A stretch of 64,000 bases of DNA, taken from NCBI GenBank assembly GCA_050633905.1, contig JBOEHJ010000018.1, positions 1 through 64,000 on the forward strand. Direction: 5' to 3'. This DNA comes from JANQPX01 sp050633905. Its GTDB lineage: Bacteria; Pseudomonadota; Alphaproteobacteria; Geminicoccales; Geminicoccaceae. This document shows positions 35,166 through 44,483 of this stretch, piece by piece; the first letter of the stretch is position 1; each line of letters begins with the position of its first letter. The translations under genes were made by a program, and so were the position numbers. The notes beneath the pieces were generated by a model. It made no database searches. It saw only the letters and a list, made by a program, of their open reading frames with translations, and had not been told where the DNA came from.

Positions 35166-36377
35166 TTGACCAAACATCAAAAAGTCGATCCGCGATATGT
35201 GATCGTGCTCGGCGCTTGCATGACCCAGTTCATGGTGATCGGGTTGCTCTTCTCCTACGGCTTGTTTTTCAAGGTGTTCGAAGCGGAGTTTGGTTGGTCG
35301 CGCACCCTTGTTTCGAGCTGCGCATCTCTCGCCTTCTTCATGATGGGTGTATTGGCGATTTTCGCTGGACGCCTGAGCGATCGCTATGGGCCGAGGATTG
35401 TCCTGGGCATCGCCGGCACCTTGTTCGGAATTGGGTTCGCCTTGATTTCCAGGGTTGGTGAGCCTTGGCAGCTTTTTCTGATTTTCGGTCTGTTCATCGG
35501 CCTTGGCATGAGCACCCATGACGTTGTCACGCTCTCCACGGTCGCAAGATGGTTCGATCGCCGCCGCGGTATGATGACTGGCGTGGTCAAGGTAGGCACG
35601 GCTGTCGGCCAGATTGCCGTTCCCCCTGTGGCAGCTGTCCTGATTACGGGTCTGGGCTGGCGGTCTGCAGCGCTTGTCCTCGGGCTCGTGGCGTCGGTGT
35701 CGTTGCTGGGTGCGGCCCTGATGATAAGAAACCCAGAGAAGTCGGCAACGGATGCCCCCAAGAGCGAAGGGCATGGCATTGGCTTTAAGTCGGCCATCAA
35801 GACCCGTCTCTTTTGGAGCTTATGCGCTATCCAATTCTTGTTCCTGCCGACGCTCACCACGGTGCCTCTCCATATCGTCGTGCATGGTATGGATTTGGGC
35901 ATGAAGGCGACGCTTGCCGCCTTTCTTTTGTCGGTCACCGGTGCAGCGAGTATCGCCGGACGCTTGGCCGTTGGCGCCTTTTCAGATCGGATAGGAGGTA
36001 AGAATTCGTTGATCTTTTGCTTCCTGCCGCTCATCTTCAGCCTTGTCGTTCTTGTATTTGTCGAGACGGCCTGGCCGCTTTTTGCCGCCGTTGCGGTCTA
36101 CGGCTTTGCTCATGGCGGTTTTTTCACCATCATCGCCCCAACCATCGCCGAATATTTCGGAACGCGGGCTCATGGAGCCATTTTCGGTGCGGTGCTTTTC
36201 TTCGGCACCATTGGGGGCGCTATCGGCCCCATTTGGGCAGGACGTATTTTTGATACCACTGGAAGCTATGCCCCGGCCTTTATGAGCCTCGCCGCCATGG
36301 CGGTTATGGGCCTGATCATCGCCCTCTCCCTGCCCAACAGGGCACGAACAGCCATGGCAAAGAGCACGTATTCATGA
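35166..36377 (+). CDS. MFS transporter, monocarboxylate/oxalate-formate antiporter-like
   Basis: This 403-residue, 12-helix transporter starts at TTG 35166 behind AAGGGAA. Motifs include MVIGLLFSYGLFFKVFEAEFGWSRT, typical of the OFA/monocarboxylate branch; GRLSDRYGPR between helices 2 and 3; ARWFDRRRGMMTG; and GRLAVGAFSDRIG. Substrates of this branch are usually small carboxylates. Its neighbour, a carbamoylase-type hydrolase, faces it, so no operon is implied. Confidence 0.87.
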   Translation: MTKHQKVDPRYVIVLGACMTQFMVIGLLFSYGLFFKVFEAEFGWSRTLVSSCASLAFFMMGVLAIFAGRLSDRYGPRIVLGIAGTLFGIGFALISRVGEPWQLFLIFGLFIGLGMSTHDVVTLSTVARWFDRRRGMMTGVVKVGTAVGQIAVPPVAAVLITGLGWRSAALVLGLVASVSLLGAALMIRNPEKSATDAPKSEGHGIGFKSAIKTRLFWSLCAIQFLFLPTLTTVPLHIVVHGMDLGMKATLAAFLLSVTGAASIAGRLAVGAFSDRIGGKNSLIFCFLPLIFSLVVLVFVETAWPLFAAVAVYGFAHGGFFTIIAPTIAEYFGTRAHGAIFGAVLFFGTIGGAIGPIWAGRIFDTTGSYAPAFMSLAAMAVMGLIIALSLPNRARTAMAKSTYS

Positions 36378-36396
36378 AGCTCGACTGCGATGCCGG

Positions 36397-37695
36397 TTAA
36401 ACGGTACCGGCGATGTCCATCACGGCTGCAGCCAGGACTTTGGCGCCGGCCGCCAGATCTTCAGGTTTCGCATTCTCGGCCGGATTATGGCTGATGCCAT
36501 TTTCACACGGCACGAACAACATCGCTGTCGGGCAGATTTCGGCTAGAAAATTGGCATCGTGAAAGGCGCCTGATGGCATGCGCAGAGAGCCGAGATCCAG
36601 AGCCCTAGCTGCATTTTCCAAGCTATCGACCAGCCGTTCAGCAAAAACCGAAGGCGGGCGATTGAAGGTCTCGATCAGCGTCACCTCGCAAGGCCCGGCA
36701 AGGCGCTTACAGATCTCGGCAATTTGATCGCCTTTTTTGTTCAGCACATCGAGGTCGGGATGACGAAAATCGATGCTGAACAACACCTCTTCCGGCACGG
36801 TGTTGGGCGAGTTCGGGATGACATCGAAACGCCCCACGGTAAAGCGCAGGCGATCGGTCTCATCCCGCATCAGAGCCTGCAAACCCGTGATCATCTGAAC
36901 GGCGGCGCTTAAGGCATCTCTTCGCCGTTTGATCGGGGCTGTTCCAGCATGTGCGCTCTCGCCCTGAACCTTGACCAGATACCAGCGCGATCCTTGAATG
37001 CCGGTCACCACGCCGATCGGAAGGCCAAGCGCCTCCAGTTCAGGTCCTTGCTCGATATGGGGCTCGATATAGGCACTTAGCGGGAAATTGAAGGGACGTC
37101 GTTCCAATTTCGGGGTCGCATTCAGTGTTTTGGCGAGTGCATCGGTAAAGGAAACGCCCTCCGGGTCCGTGATGGAGAGGCATTCTTTCAGGTCGCGGGC
37201 ACCGGCGAAGACGGCAGAGCCCATGGCACCTGGTGAAAAACGACCACCTTCTTCATTGGTCCAAGCGACCACCTCGACGGGAAGCTTGGTCGTGATGCCG
37301 GCATCGTCCAGCGCTTCGAGGACTTCGAACCCAGCCAGCACGCCATAGATGCCGTCAAACCGCCCGCCCAGCGGCTGGCTGTCCATATGGGAACCAACCA
37401 AGACCGGTGCGGCACTCTCTTCAATTCCCTGGCGGCGGATAAAAAGATTGGCGATGCCGTCGACCGAAACGTGATATCGCCTGGCTTCGGCCCAGGCGAT
37501 CAAGAGCGCGCGCGCCCTGATATCCTCTTGCGACAAGGCTTGTCGATTAACCCCATCGCCAGGAATGGCGCCGATCTTGGCCATCGCCGAATGGCGTTTC
37601 CATAAACGATCCTGGCGAACGGCGGCGGCCGCTCTTAGACCGAGATCGGTCATTGGCGGGACCGTTCCGGGCATGGGCGAGGCGATGATAGACAC
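36397..37695 (-). CDS. Zn-dependent hydantoinase/carbamoylase-family amidohydrolase
   Basis: This 432-residue M20-type metalloenzyme is of the allantoate amidohydrolase/N-carbamoyl-L-amino-acid hydrolase group. Metal ligands are seen in VGSHMDSQPLGGRFDG (His, Asp) and WTNEEGGRF (Glu), with later IEPHIEQGPELE and PSGAFHDANFL and the final His in GISHNPAE. It removes carbamoyl groups or cleaves ureido compounds in pyrimidine or purine salvage. The exact substrate is open. Confidence 0.88.
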   Translation of the reverse strand: MSIIASPMPGTVPPMTDLGLRAAAAVRQDRLWKRHSAMAKIGAIPGDGVNRQALSQEDIRARALLIAWAEARRYHVSVDGIANLFIRRQGIEESAAPVLVGSHMDSQPLGGRFDGIYGVLAGFEVLEALDDAGITTKLPVEVVAWTNEEGGRFSPGAMGSAVFAGARDLKECLSITDPEGVSFTDALAKTLNATPKLERRPFNFPLSAYIEPHIEQGPELEALGLPIGVVTGIQGSRWYLVKVQGESAHAGTAPIKRRRDALSAAVQMITGLQALMRDETDRLRFTVGRFDVIPNSPNTVPEEVLFSIDFRHPDLDVLNKKGDQIAEICKRLAGPCEVTLIETFNRPPSVFAERLVDSLENAARALDLGSLRMPSGAFHDANFLAEICPTAMLFVPCENGISHNPAENAKPEDLAAGAKVLAAAVMDIAGTV

Positions 37696-37996
37696 TCCAA
37701 ACTTGGCACCATTTTTAGGAAGGTTATCGCTTCAAGGCGCTATCGTTGCGGCAAGGGGAACAAGCCGGAAAGTCTGCCGAATTTTCGCACATGTCAATTG
37801 GTCGTTTCTCGATGATCCGGCATTGATGTCGACCCAGCATTTAAGTGCTTCTCTCAAGGTTTCTCGGTTTGTATTCTCATCATGTCCAAAGTGAACCTTG
37901 ATAGGAGGCAAGTAAGAGAACAATATGGCGATGGCAGAATAGAGATAGCGGTAACCAGCCATCAAGAGCTTACCGGGCTATCAGGAAGGCGAAAAA
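37696..37996. other. 301-bp intergenic region, divergent promoters
   Basis: This lies between two divergent genes. AT-rich patches near 37850-37980 probably contain the promoter of the MBL-fold gene, and an AAGGCG-type site precedes its ATG. A 77-codon minus-strand frame (37732-37965) has no family resemblance or ribosome site. I see no repeat or RNA gene. Confidence 0.45.
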
Positions 37997-38797
37997 ATGT
38001 CGATACCAACGGTCTTTGAACTCTTTGCGCTCAAATACGCGGAGCATCATCGATCAGCGAGCGAAAATTTCGTGTTCCAGGACATCCACGATGGCCCGAT
38101 GCCCCTGGACTACTATATTTGGGTCGCGAAATCGGCCGAGCGGACCTTTGTCATCGATATCGGGTTTGATGAGGCAACCGCCAAACGCCGCAATCGCGCG
38201 ATTCTGCGTACGCCCGAAGCTGGGCTCGCATTGCTTGGTGTCGACGCAGCATCCGTCGAGCATGTCATCATTAGCCATCTCCACTACGACCATGCAGGCT
38301 CTCTCGATCATTTCAAGAAAGCTGATTTTCATCTCCAGGACCGGGAAATGAACTACGCGACTGGCCGTTTCATGTGTCATGACCGCATCCGTATGCCATT
38401 CGATGTCGAGCATGTCACCGATATGGTGCGCCAGGTCTATAACGGCCGAGTCGTCTTTCACGACGGCGATCAGATTCTGGACAGCGGGCTAAGCCTGCAC
38501 CTCGTTGGCGGCCATAGTCATGGCCTTCAATTTGTCCGCGTTTACACCAAGCGCGGCTGGGTGGTGGTCGCCTCCGATGCCGCCCATTTCTATGCTCATA
38601 TGGAAAGCGGCAACCCTTTTCCCATCGTGTTCAATGTCGGGGAAATGTTGGAAGGACATCGCCGTTGCCGGGCACTCGCGGACTCTGATGCCCATGTCGT
38701 GCCAGGCCACGATCCACTGGTCATGGCGCGCTATCCCGCCCCGTCCAAGGAGCTGGAAGGGATCGCCGTTCGCCTCGACGTCGCCCCTAAAGGATGA
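37997..38797 (+). CDS. Metallo-beta-lactamase-fold hydrolase, AHL lactonase-like
   Basis: This 266-residue MBL-fold protein has HLHYDHAG (H94, H96, D98, H99), a later GGHSHG histidine, ASDAAHFY aspartate and VVPGHDP histidine: a full binuclear metal set. Layout and length match the N-acyl homoserine lactonase family (AttM/AiiA-like), though many members hydrolyse other lactones or esters. No LuxI/LuxR gene is in the window, so quorum quenching is a guess. Confidence 0.85.
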   Translation: MSIPTVFELFALKYAEHHRSASENFVFQDIHDGPMPLDYYIWVAKSAERTFVIDIGFDEATAKRRNRAILRTPEAGLALLGVDAASVEHVIISHLHYDHAGSLDHFKKADFHLQDREMNYATGRFMCHDRIRMPFDVEHVTDMVRQVYNGRVVFHDGDQILDSGLSLHLVGGHSHGLQFVRVYTKRGWVVVASDAAHFYAHMESGNPFPIVFNVGEMLEGHRRCRALADSDAHVVPGHDPLVMARYPAPSKELEGIAVRLDVAPKG

Positions 38798-38922
38798 ATA
38801 AACAAGCAGCCGAAACGTTGATACCATATCGTTTTCCGCCATGGCCTGCTTGATCCGGTATTTGAGGCTGGATCGATGCTGCCGTGCCGTTGCGGCGAAA
38901 AAATTTAAGAGGTCAAACAAAA

Positions 38923-39588
38923 ATGCTCGGCCGAATGGTATCTCTCCTTGTTGTTACGCTGATGATGAGCGCTTGTGCTGAAAAGGCGCCTCTGGGTCAT
39001 GACAAGCTAGTTTATAATGCGGTTGGCACCAGCGACAGTTTGGGTGTCGGGGCCTTCCCTCTTGCAGATGGCTATACCTTTCGCATTCAGGATGAGTTGA
39101 AGGATCAGGGCAGGAATGTTGCGCTGTTTCATATCGGTATCCCTGGCGCCAACACTGATCTCATCGCCAATGCCGCGAAAACAGCCGCTGATCGCGGGGT
39201 TAGCGCTGAGCTTGCCACCATCTGGGTGGGCGCGAATGACCTGGTCAATGGCGTCCCGGTGGAGACGTTTGCGCTTGACCTCCATCACCTCCTCGTCGCC
39301 GTTCAGGAGGACATGGAGGCCTATGTCATTCTCGCCAACATCCCCTCACTTCCCGATCTACCGAGCTTTATCGAAGCACCATTGCCCGAGGTAACCGAAG
39401 AGCGTGTGGCGAAGTTCAATACCGTCATCAAAAACCAGGCGACGGCGCGGGGCATTCCCATCGTCGATCTTTCCGAGGCTGGCATCGATGGACATCTGGT
39501 CAATGACTTCGATGGGTTGCATCCTGACGACGACGGCCATGAACGCCTGGCCAAACTTTTTATGAACGCCATCCGCCCCGCGCTCTAA
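38923..39588 (+). CDS. SGNH/GDSL-family lipoprotein hydrolase
   Basis: I choose ATG 38923, with AGAGG 10 bases upstream, giving 221 residues. The signal peptide has lipobox MSAC (C18). SGNH blocks are visible: nucleophile serine in GTSDSLGVG, glycine in IGIPGANTD, Asn in IWVGANDL and the Asp/His pair in DGLHPDDDGHERLA. It probably deacylates an envelope lipid or polysaccharide. A short CCGGCG/CGCCGG hairpin (39593-39607) follows the stop and may terminate it. Confidence 0.84.
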   Translation: MLGRMVSLLVVTLMMSACAEKAPLGHDKLVYNAVGTSDSLGVGAFPLADGYTFRIQDELKDQGRNVALFHIGIPGANTDLIANAAKTAADRGVSAELATIWVGANDLVNGVPVETFALDLHHLLVAVQEDMEAYVILANIPSLPDLPSFIEAPLPEVTEERVAKFNTVIKNQATARGIPIVDLSEAGIDGHLVNDFDGLHPDDDGHERLAKLFMNAIRPAL

Positions 39589-39674
39589 TCGGCCGGCGAC
39601 CCGCCGGTTGGGTTACTGGACGGTGTCTAGCCGGGCGTTTTCGTGAATTGGATGGGATAAGGCCTAGCAGCCTG

Positions 39675-40019
39675 TTAGTCGTGGATCGCCCTGCTGTCAT
39701 CCGGAGCTTGATCCCGATCGTTCATGCCATAATCGCGAATCACGCCAGCGACGCGAAGCCGGTAGTCCTGAAAATGCTTGTTGCGTCCCACCGATTGCGC
39801 GCCTCGATGCTTTTCAATATGCCGCCATGCCCTCACCGCCTCCTCATCCCGCCAAAAGGACAGCGAAAGGATCTTGCCAGGCTGGGTCAGACTTTCAAAA
39901 CGCTCGATCGAGATGAAGCCGTCGATGCCCTCGAGCAGAGGCCGAAGATCCGCCGCAAGATTGAGATATGCGCCTCGCTGGTCCTCATGAGGTTCGACTT
40001 CGAAAATGACGACGATCAT
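39675..40019 (-). CDS. Antibiotic biosynthesis monooxygenase (ABM) domain protein
   Basis: This 114-residue ferredoxin-like dimeric alpha-beta barrel protein has IVVIFEVEPHEDQRGAYL, GIDGFISIERFES, ILSLSFWRDEEAVRAWR and a final HFQDYRLRVAGVIRDY. ABM proteins include quinone- and heme-modifying monooxygenases, but many are uncharacterised. Its ATG abuts the stop of the NIPSNAP gene, so the two are one transcript. Confidence 0.83.
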   Translation of the reverse strand: MIVVIFEVEPHEDQRGAYLNLAADLRPLLEGIDGFISIERFESLTQPGKILSLSFWRDEEAVRAWRHIEKHRGAQSVGRNKHFQDYRLRVAGVIRDYGMNDRDQAPDDSRAIHD

Positions 40020-40367
40020 TCAATCCTCCTTTGAAGATATCTGCCCAACTTGGTGAAGCGTCGACGGTACCGCTTCGAGAAAGTTGCGTTCCTCTTTCAG
40101 GATAAAGCGCTCGGATGCGGCAAACTCGAAGTTGGCGCGTCCATCAGGATCACATCTCAAACGGGCCCGATAAGCCTCATAGGCAGCTAAACTGTCGAAG
40201 CAAATGAGGCCGTAGGCAAGATGATTAGTGCCTTCATAGGGAAGAAAATAGCCGATCAGATCGCCGCCGCAGCGGGGGATGATATCGGCCCAAGCCTTAG
40301 CATAATCTTCGAATTTCCGTCGTTTGAACGGGTCGATCTCGTAGCGGATGAAACAGGTGATCATCAT
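40020..40367 (-). CDS. NIPSNAP-family protein
   Basis: This 115-residue NIPSNAP-type dimeric alpha-beta barrel protein has an MITCFIRYEIDPFKRRKFEDYAKAW opening, GGDLIGYFLPYEGTNH, and ALIxFDS-like strand AYGLICFDSLAAYEAYRARL. Role unknown in bacteria; the fold suggests small-ligand binding. It sits between the DUF1127 gene (9 bp) and the ABM gene (abutting) in a three-gene minus-strand unit divergent from the ArsR-type gene. Confidence 0.83.
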   Translation of the reverse strand: MMITCFIRYEIDPFKRRKFEDYAKAWADIIPRCGGDLIGYFLPYEGTNHLAYGLICFDSLAAYEAYRARLRCDPDGRANFEFAASERFILKEERNFLEAVPSTLHQVGQISSKED

Positions 40368-40376
40368 GTCAGCCTC

Positions 40377-40601
40377 TTATGATTGCCAAAAGAATTTCGA
40401 GATTTCGTCTTGAATTTTCGACGGCGTAAGGCCGATGTCTTTCAGGGCCTGCTCATTGAGTGACGCCAAATGCTGGCGCTGTCGGCTTCGTGTCGACCAT
40501 GTCAAGAGCAGCTCATGCACATGCTTCATCCATGATTGATAAGGCCATGACCGCCAGATTCCCATCTTAGCGATCGCGTTTAACGAGTTTCGTTGTTCCA
40601 T
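40377..40601 (-). CDS. DUF1127-domain small protein
   Basis: This 74-residue protein has the arginine-rich DUF1127 (YjiS-like) helix pair: TWSTRSRQRQHLASLNEQALKDIGLTPSKIQDEISKFFW. DUF1127 proteins are common in Alphaproteobacteria; some have been linked to RNA turnover and nutrient stress. The C terminus is clearly related to that of the second copy at 45952-46179. It leads the NIPSNAP/ABM unit. Confidence 0.85.
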   Translation of the reverse strand: MEQRNSLNAIAKMGIWRSWPYQSWMKHVHELLLTWSTRSRQRQHLASLNEQALKDIGLTPSKIQDEISKFFWQS

Positions 40602-40661
40602 GATCAGCTCATTCTTTCGTTCGAAGACACACTCATCATCCTAGCCCATTGATGAACTGGA

Positions 40662-40685
40662 ATAGTTCGCTTAAGGTCGAACTAT
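40662..40685. promoter_or_regulatory. Perfect palindrome overlapping the ArsR-type start codon
   Basis: ATAGTTCG (40662-40669) and CGAACTAT (40678-40685) flank the 8-base spacer CTTAAGGT, which carries the ribosome-binding AAGG. The right arm includes the first two bases of the ATG. This is a likely self-binding operator, placed to block both the regulator gene and the divergent DUF1127/NIPSNAP/ABM unit. Confidence 0.65.
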
Positions 40686-41364
40686 GAAAGACGGGCCCGA
40701 AATAGCGCGAATCGCTTCACTCATCGGCGACCCCGCGCGTGCCAATATGCTCACCGCCATGGTTGGTGGGCAGGCATTGACTACGAGCGAGCTTGCTGGC
40801 GTTGCTGGTGTTGGCTTGCCAACCGCGAGCGGGCATCTTGCCAAGCTCGACGAAGCTAAGTTGGTGGTGGTCGAGCGTCAGGGGCGTCACCGCTACTATC
40901 GGCTGGCAGATGGTGATGTTGCCCATGTGCTGGAATCGCTCATGGGCATCGCCACGAGATCAGGAATGACGCGGGTGCGTACCGGTCCGAAGGAGCCAAA
41001 ACTACGTCTAGCGCGGGTCTGTTATGATCACCTGGCCGGCGAGCTGGGTGTTCAGATGTACGACAGCTTTCTGCGCCAGGGTTTTCTCGAAACCGGCAAA
41101 GACAGCGTTCTCCTGACCGAAAAGGGTGTCGGCTTTTGCCAGCATTTCGAGATTGATCTCGGAAGCCTACAAAAGCATCGCCGCCCGCTCTGCCGGGCCT
41201 GCCTGGATTGGAGTGTTCGTCGTCACCACCTCGCCGGTGCCCTCGGAGCAGCCCTGCTCGATCAGTTCTACGGCCTGAAATGGGCCAGGCGCGAAAAGGA
41301 GTCGCGCGTTGTCCTGTTCACACCTGAGGGCGAGCGCGAGTTCAAGAAGCTCTTTAGCTCCTGA
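40684..41364 (+). CDS. ArsR-family winged-helix transcriptional regulator
   Basis: This 226-residue protein has an N-terminal ArsR-type winged helix: IGDPARANMLTAMVGGQALTTSELAGVAGVGLPTASGHLAKLDEAKLVVVERQGRHRYYRL. A longer C-terminal half (LRLARVCYDHLAGELGVQMYDSFL and RRPLCRACLDWSVRRHHLAGALG) matches the extended ArsR regulators of Alphaproteobacteria. No classical arsenic cysteine pair is in the recognition helix. A palindrome overlies its start codon. Confidence 0.9.
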   Translation: MKDGPEIARIASLIGDPARANMLTAMVGGQALTTSELAGVAGVGLPTASGHLAKLDEAKLVVVERQGRHRYYRLADGDVAHVLESLMGIATRSGMTRVRTGPKEPKLRLARVCYDHLAGELGVQMYDSFLRQGFLETGKDSVLLTEKGVGFCQHFEIDLGSLQKHRRPLCRACLDWSVRRHHLAGALGAALLDQFYGLKWARREKESRVVLFTPEGEREFKKLFSS

Positions 41365-41369
41365 AACAC

Positions 41370-42029
41370 CTAGCCGCCGAAAATGCTCTTGAGCAGCGAT
41401 GTTGTTCGAGCAGCGGGATTGGTACGGATTGCGGCTTCTTCTTCAGCAAGATAGCCGAAGATGGCTTTCTTAGCGTAATCGACGACATGGCCGGAAAGAT
41501 CGACGTTAAAACGACTTGCGAAGGGAATGGATTGATATTGATCCATAACACCTTCAAGGGCTTGCACAGCACCGGCATCAGCGAGCGCTTGGTCAACGAT
41601 GGGATGCATCTGATCTGCCAGCTGACCACTGGTCTTGCCTTCGAGATAACGTGTCGCTGAATCGTTCGGGCCGCTCAAAATGCCTGCAGCGTCTTGGAAA
41701 CTAAGGCCTTTGATGGCGTCGACAACAAGGTCTTGTGCAACCGGTGTCGCTTGCTCGGCAGCGCGGTTCATGCGCAGTTCAAGATCATCGACCATGCCCG
41801 ACAGGCCGGCCAGTTTCAGGGCTGATTGGACCTTGCTAAGCCCGGCAGGAAGTGGGATTCTAGCCTTGGGATCATCGAGAAATCCGCCCTCAGCGCCCAA
41901 TTGCTGGACAACACGTTCGGTGCCGACCACGAGCGCTTCAGTCAGTCCCGCGGCGACATCGGCCGCCTGGGTTGGGCCGTTAGGCAACAGGCAAACGAAC
42001 GAAAGCATCATCAGATATCGACGCATCAT
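41370..42029 (-). CDS. DUF4197-domain exported protein
   Basis: This 219-residue protein has a signal peptide (MRRYLMMLSFVCLLPNGPTQA) and the DUF4197 pattern: GLTEALVVGTERVVQQLGAEGGF, IPLPAGLSKVQSALKLAGLSGMVDDLELRMNRAAE and ATRYLEGKTSGQL. It is periplasmic, of unknown function, and widespread in Proteobacteria. It converges with the ArsR-type gene 5 bp away. Confidence 0.88.
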   Translation of the reverse strand: MMRRYLMMLSFVCLLPNGPTQAADVAAGLTEALVVGTERVVQQLGAEGGFLDDPKARIPLPAGLSKVQSALKLAGLSGMVDDLELRMNRAAEQATPVAQDLVVDAIKGLSFQDAAGILSGPNDSATRYLEGKTSGQLADQMHPIVDQALADAGAVQALEGVMDQYQSIPFASRFNVDLSGHVVDYAKKAIFGYLAEEEAAIRTNPAARTTSLLKSIFGG

Positions 42030-42244
42030 ATGTTCCCAAGAAAATTCAGCATACCCGATAACGAAAGGCTTCGACTTTTAAAGTCAAGAGGGCAGGTCGC
42101 CGGTCTAACAGAGCCTTGTTCGATCGTTAGACGCCGCCCCTAGCTCTCGCAAGTCCATGGCGTCTCTCGGTAACGATATGCTGTCGGGAGAAGCAAGGCC
42201 AAGGTCTTTTCGATGTTAAGTCAACGCTTGAGGGCGTTCCCTCA

Positions 42245-42850
42245 TCACTCGCGGGGTGCGCGTTTGTTGAGGATGCGCTGCAGAGTGCGGCGGTGCATGT
42301 TGAGGCGTCTTGCGGTTTCCGAGACGTTGCGGTTGCATTGCTCGAAGACGCGCTGGATATGCTCCCAGCGTACTCGATCCGCCGACATCGGGTTTTCTCT
42401 AGGTGGTGGTAGGCCGGGGCCGGTTCTAAGTAACGCGGCGACGACGTCGTCGGCATCGACCGGTTTGGCGAGATAGTCGGCTGCACCCGCTTTGATCGCT
42501 GCAACGGCAGTCGCGATATTGCCGTAGCCAGTCACGATCACGATCCGGATATCGGGGCGAAGATCGCGCAGGGTTTTCAGGAGTTCCAGCCCGCTTCCTT
42601 CTGTGAGTCGCATGTCGAGTACGGCGAATTCTGGGCGGCTTTCTCTTGCCAACATCCGGCCTTCGGCCAAGCCTTCGGCGGGTAGAACGGTAAAGCCACG
42701 TCGTTCCATGGCGCGGGTTAGAGAGCGGCGGAGCGGCGCGTCGTCATCCACCAACAGGAGCTTCCGACCAGCGCCTGGCTGATCCACCGTCTCCAAGCCG
42801 ATGCCGGGCCCGGTCATGCCATGGCCGCTTCCCTGCTGATTCATCATCAT
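42245..42850 (-). CDS. regA: RegA/PrrA/ActR-family response regulator
   Basis: This 201-residue protein has a receiver domain (acid cluster LLVDDDA, phosphoacceptor D79 in FAVLDMR, lysine in YLAKPVD), a proline hinge (PGLPPPREN) and a Fis-type helix-turn-helix (NVSETARRLNMHRRTLQRILNKR). That is the conserved RegA layout, a global redox regulator of photosynthesis, respiration, CO2 and N2 fixation genes. It overlaps regB by 4 bp. The usual SenC/Sco gene is not adjacent. Confidence 0.93.
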   Translation of the reverse strand: MMMNQQGSGHGMTGPGIGLETVDQPGAGRKLLLVDDDAPLRRSLTRAMERRGFTVLPAEGLAEGRMLARESRPEFAVLDMRLTEGSGLELLKTLRDLRPDIRIVIVTGYGNIATAVAAIKAGAADYLAKPVDADDVVAALLRTGPGLPPPRENPMSADRVRWEHIQRVFEQCNRNVSETARRLNMHRRTLQRILNKRAPRE

Positions 42851-44211
42851 GCCTCCGACACGTAGTTTTTCGTCGAGGACATCCAGGTGACGATCACCTG
42901 CGCGCCTGTCGAAAGATTGTCAAACTGCAACGTCGCGCCGTTTCGCGCAAGTAAGGTTTGCGCAATGAACACGCCGAGGCCCAAGCCACCGATCGAATGG
43001 CGGGTCGAGATATAGGGTTCGCCGATCCAATCCAGCACCTCAGGCGAGAAACCTGGCCCATCATCTTCGATGACGACATCGAGGCGATGGGTATGCAGGC
43101 GCACGACGATGAGGACGGATCGGTTGGCGAATTGGATCCCATTGTCGATGAGATTGCCGAGCGCGTGTTTTAGCTCGGGGGTTGGTATCCATTCCGGTTC
43201 GGCGCACATGCCTTGCGAGAAATCTTGAACTTCGACGGTGACCGTTACGCCCGGGCGTTTATAGGATTCGGCCAGGGTTTCCAGGAGATTGCCAAGGGGT
43301 ATTTTGGTGAAGGCGGCGTGATCGTCATTGCTACCTTCCTTGCTAAGCGAGGCCAGAATTTCCCGACAGCGCTGACTTTGTCCCACCAATTCGGCGACGT
43401 CCTCGGCCATGGGACTGTCGCTTGGGATATTGTTGGCGAGTTCCTTGGCGGTGATGGCTATGGTTGCGAGCGGGCTGCCAAGTTCATGGGCGGCAGCCGC
43501 TGCGAGACCGCCAAGCGCCGACATCTGCTGCTCTCTTGCAAGCGCCATCTGGGTTGCTGCGAGCGCATCGGCCAGACGCCTCGCTTCATCGGCGACGCGC
43601 CAGGCATAGGCGGCGATCAAGCCGCTGCCCAAGACCAGGGCGACCCAGACAGCGAGAATATAGAGCCTCGGCAGGGTCAGCCCCTCGCTGGACCAGGGCA
43701 GGGCGCTTGGAAACCAGCCAAGCACCGTGGCGCAGATCGTGACCATCAGGCAAAGGAAGATCGTGGTGCTTAGCGACAAGATGGTCGCAGACAGTGTGAT
43801 CGGCACGATCAGGAGAAGCGAGAAGGGGTTCTGCAGACCGCCGGTCAGGGCTAGGAGAAAGGTCAGCTGAAAAAGGTCGTAGCCGAGGAGTAGGGAAGCC
43901 GCGCGTTCGGTTAGCCTGGTCGTTGCGCTGAATTTGAGTTCCAGATAGAGATTGATCAAAGCGGAAAGGGCGACGGCGCCCAAAAGCGGTATTAGGGGAA
44001 GAGGGAAACCGAAGGAGAGGTCGACCAGGAGAATGGTAAAGCCCTGGCCGACGATAGCCACCCAACGGATCAAAGTCAGTGTTCTGAGACGCGCGCGCCG
44101 TTCGCCGGTGCCGACGACAAACCGCTGAAGCCGGTCTGTGTCGGTTCGAGGCAATGTTGCCGCTGGTCTCGACGCGCGATCGCGCGCACCCTTTAAATCC
44201 GGTGCGATCAT
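42847..44211 (-). CDS. regB: RegB/PrrB/ActS-family redox sensor histidine kinase
   Basis: This 454-residue membrane kinase has six hydrophobic helices and carries the quinone-binding heptapeptide GGLQNPF (124-130). The phosphoacceptor H242 is in AAAAHELGSPLA, the redox-active cysteine position is C282 in QRCREIL, and the ATP lid is DDGPGFSP with GGLGLGVFIAQ. RegB responds to the quinone pool and thiol state and phosphorylates RegA. Strong match in order and length. Confidence 0.94.
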   Translation of the reverse strand: MIAPDLKGARDRASRPAATLPRTDTDRLQRFVVGTGERRARLRTLTLIRWVAIVGQGFTILLVDLSFGFPLPLIPLLGAVALSALINLYLELKFSATTRLTERAASLLLGYDLFQLTFLLALTGGLQNPFSLLLIVPITLSATILSLSTTIFLCLMVTICATVLGWFPSALPWSSEGLTLPRLYILAVWVALVLGSGLIAAYAWRVADEARRLADALAATQMALAREQQMSALGGLAAAAAHELGSPLATIAITAKELANNIPSDSPMAEDVAELVGQSQRCREILASLSKEGSNDDHAAFTKIPLGNLLETLAESYKRPGVTVTVEVQDFSQGMCAEPEWIPTPELKHALGNLIDNGIQFANRSVLIVVRLHTHRLDVVIEDDGPGFSPEVLDWIGEPYISTRHSIGGLGLGVFIAQTLLARNGATLQFDNLSTGAQVIVTWMSSTKNYVSEA

Positions 44212-44483
44212 GTCGCCACCTTGCTCCCACTTTTGCCAGCCTGCTCAACCAAGTGCGATGATGAGACCCGTTTATAGCGATTTGCGTAAAAAGCAGCATG
44301 CAAAAAGTGGTGTGACCACTTCATTGGATTGGGCCGCCTTCGAAGACCCCGTCAGGATATTGAAAGGTTTACGGTTTCTTGTCGGGTTGGCCCCAGCGAC
44401 TTCGCCAAGAAAGGGCTGCATACCATTGGTTCATCGGACGCTTTCATCGAAAACGGTACAAACCAATGAGGTGGCCACGCCAC

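Noticed and set aside
37732..37965. 77-codon minus-strand frame upstream of the MBL-fold gene
   Set aside because: No start context and no family; it covers the likely promoter.
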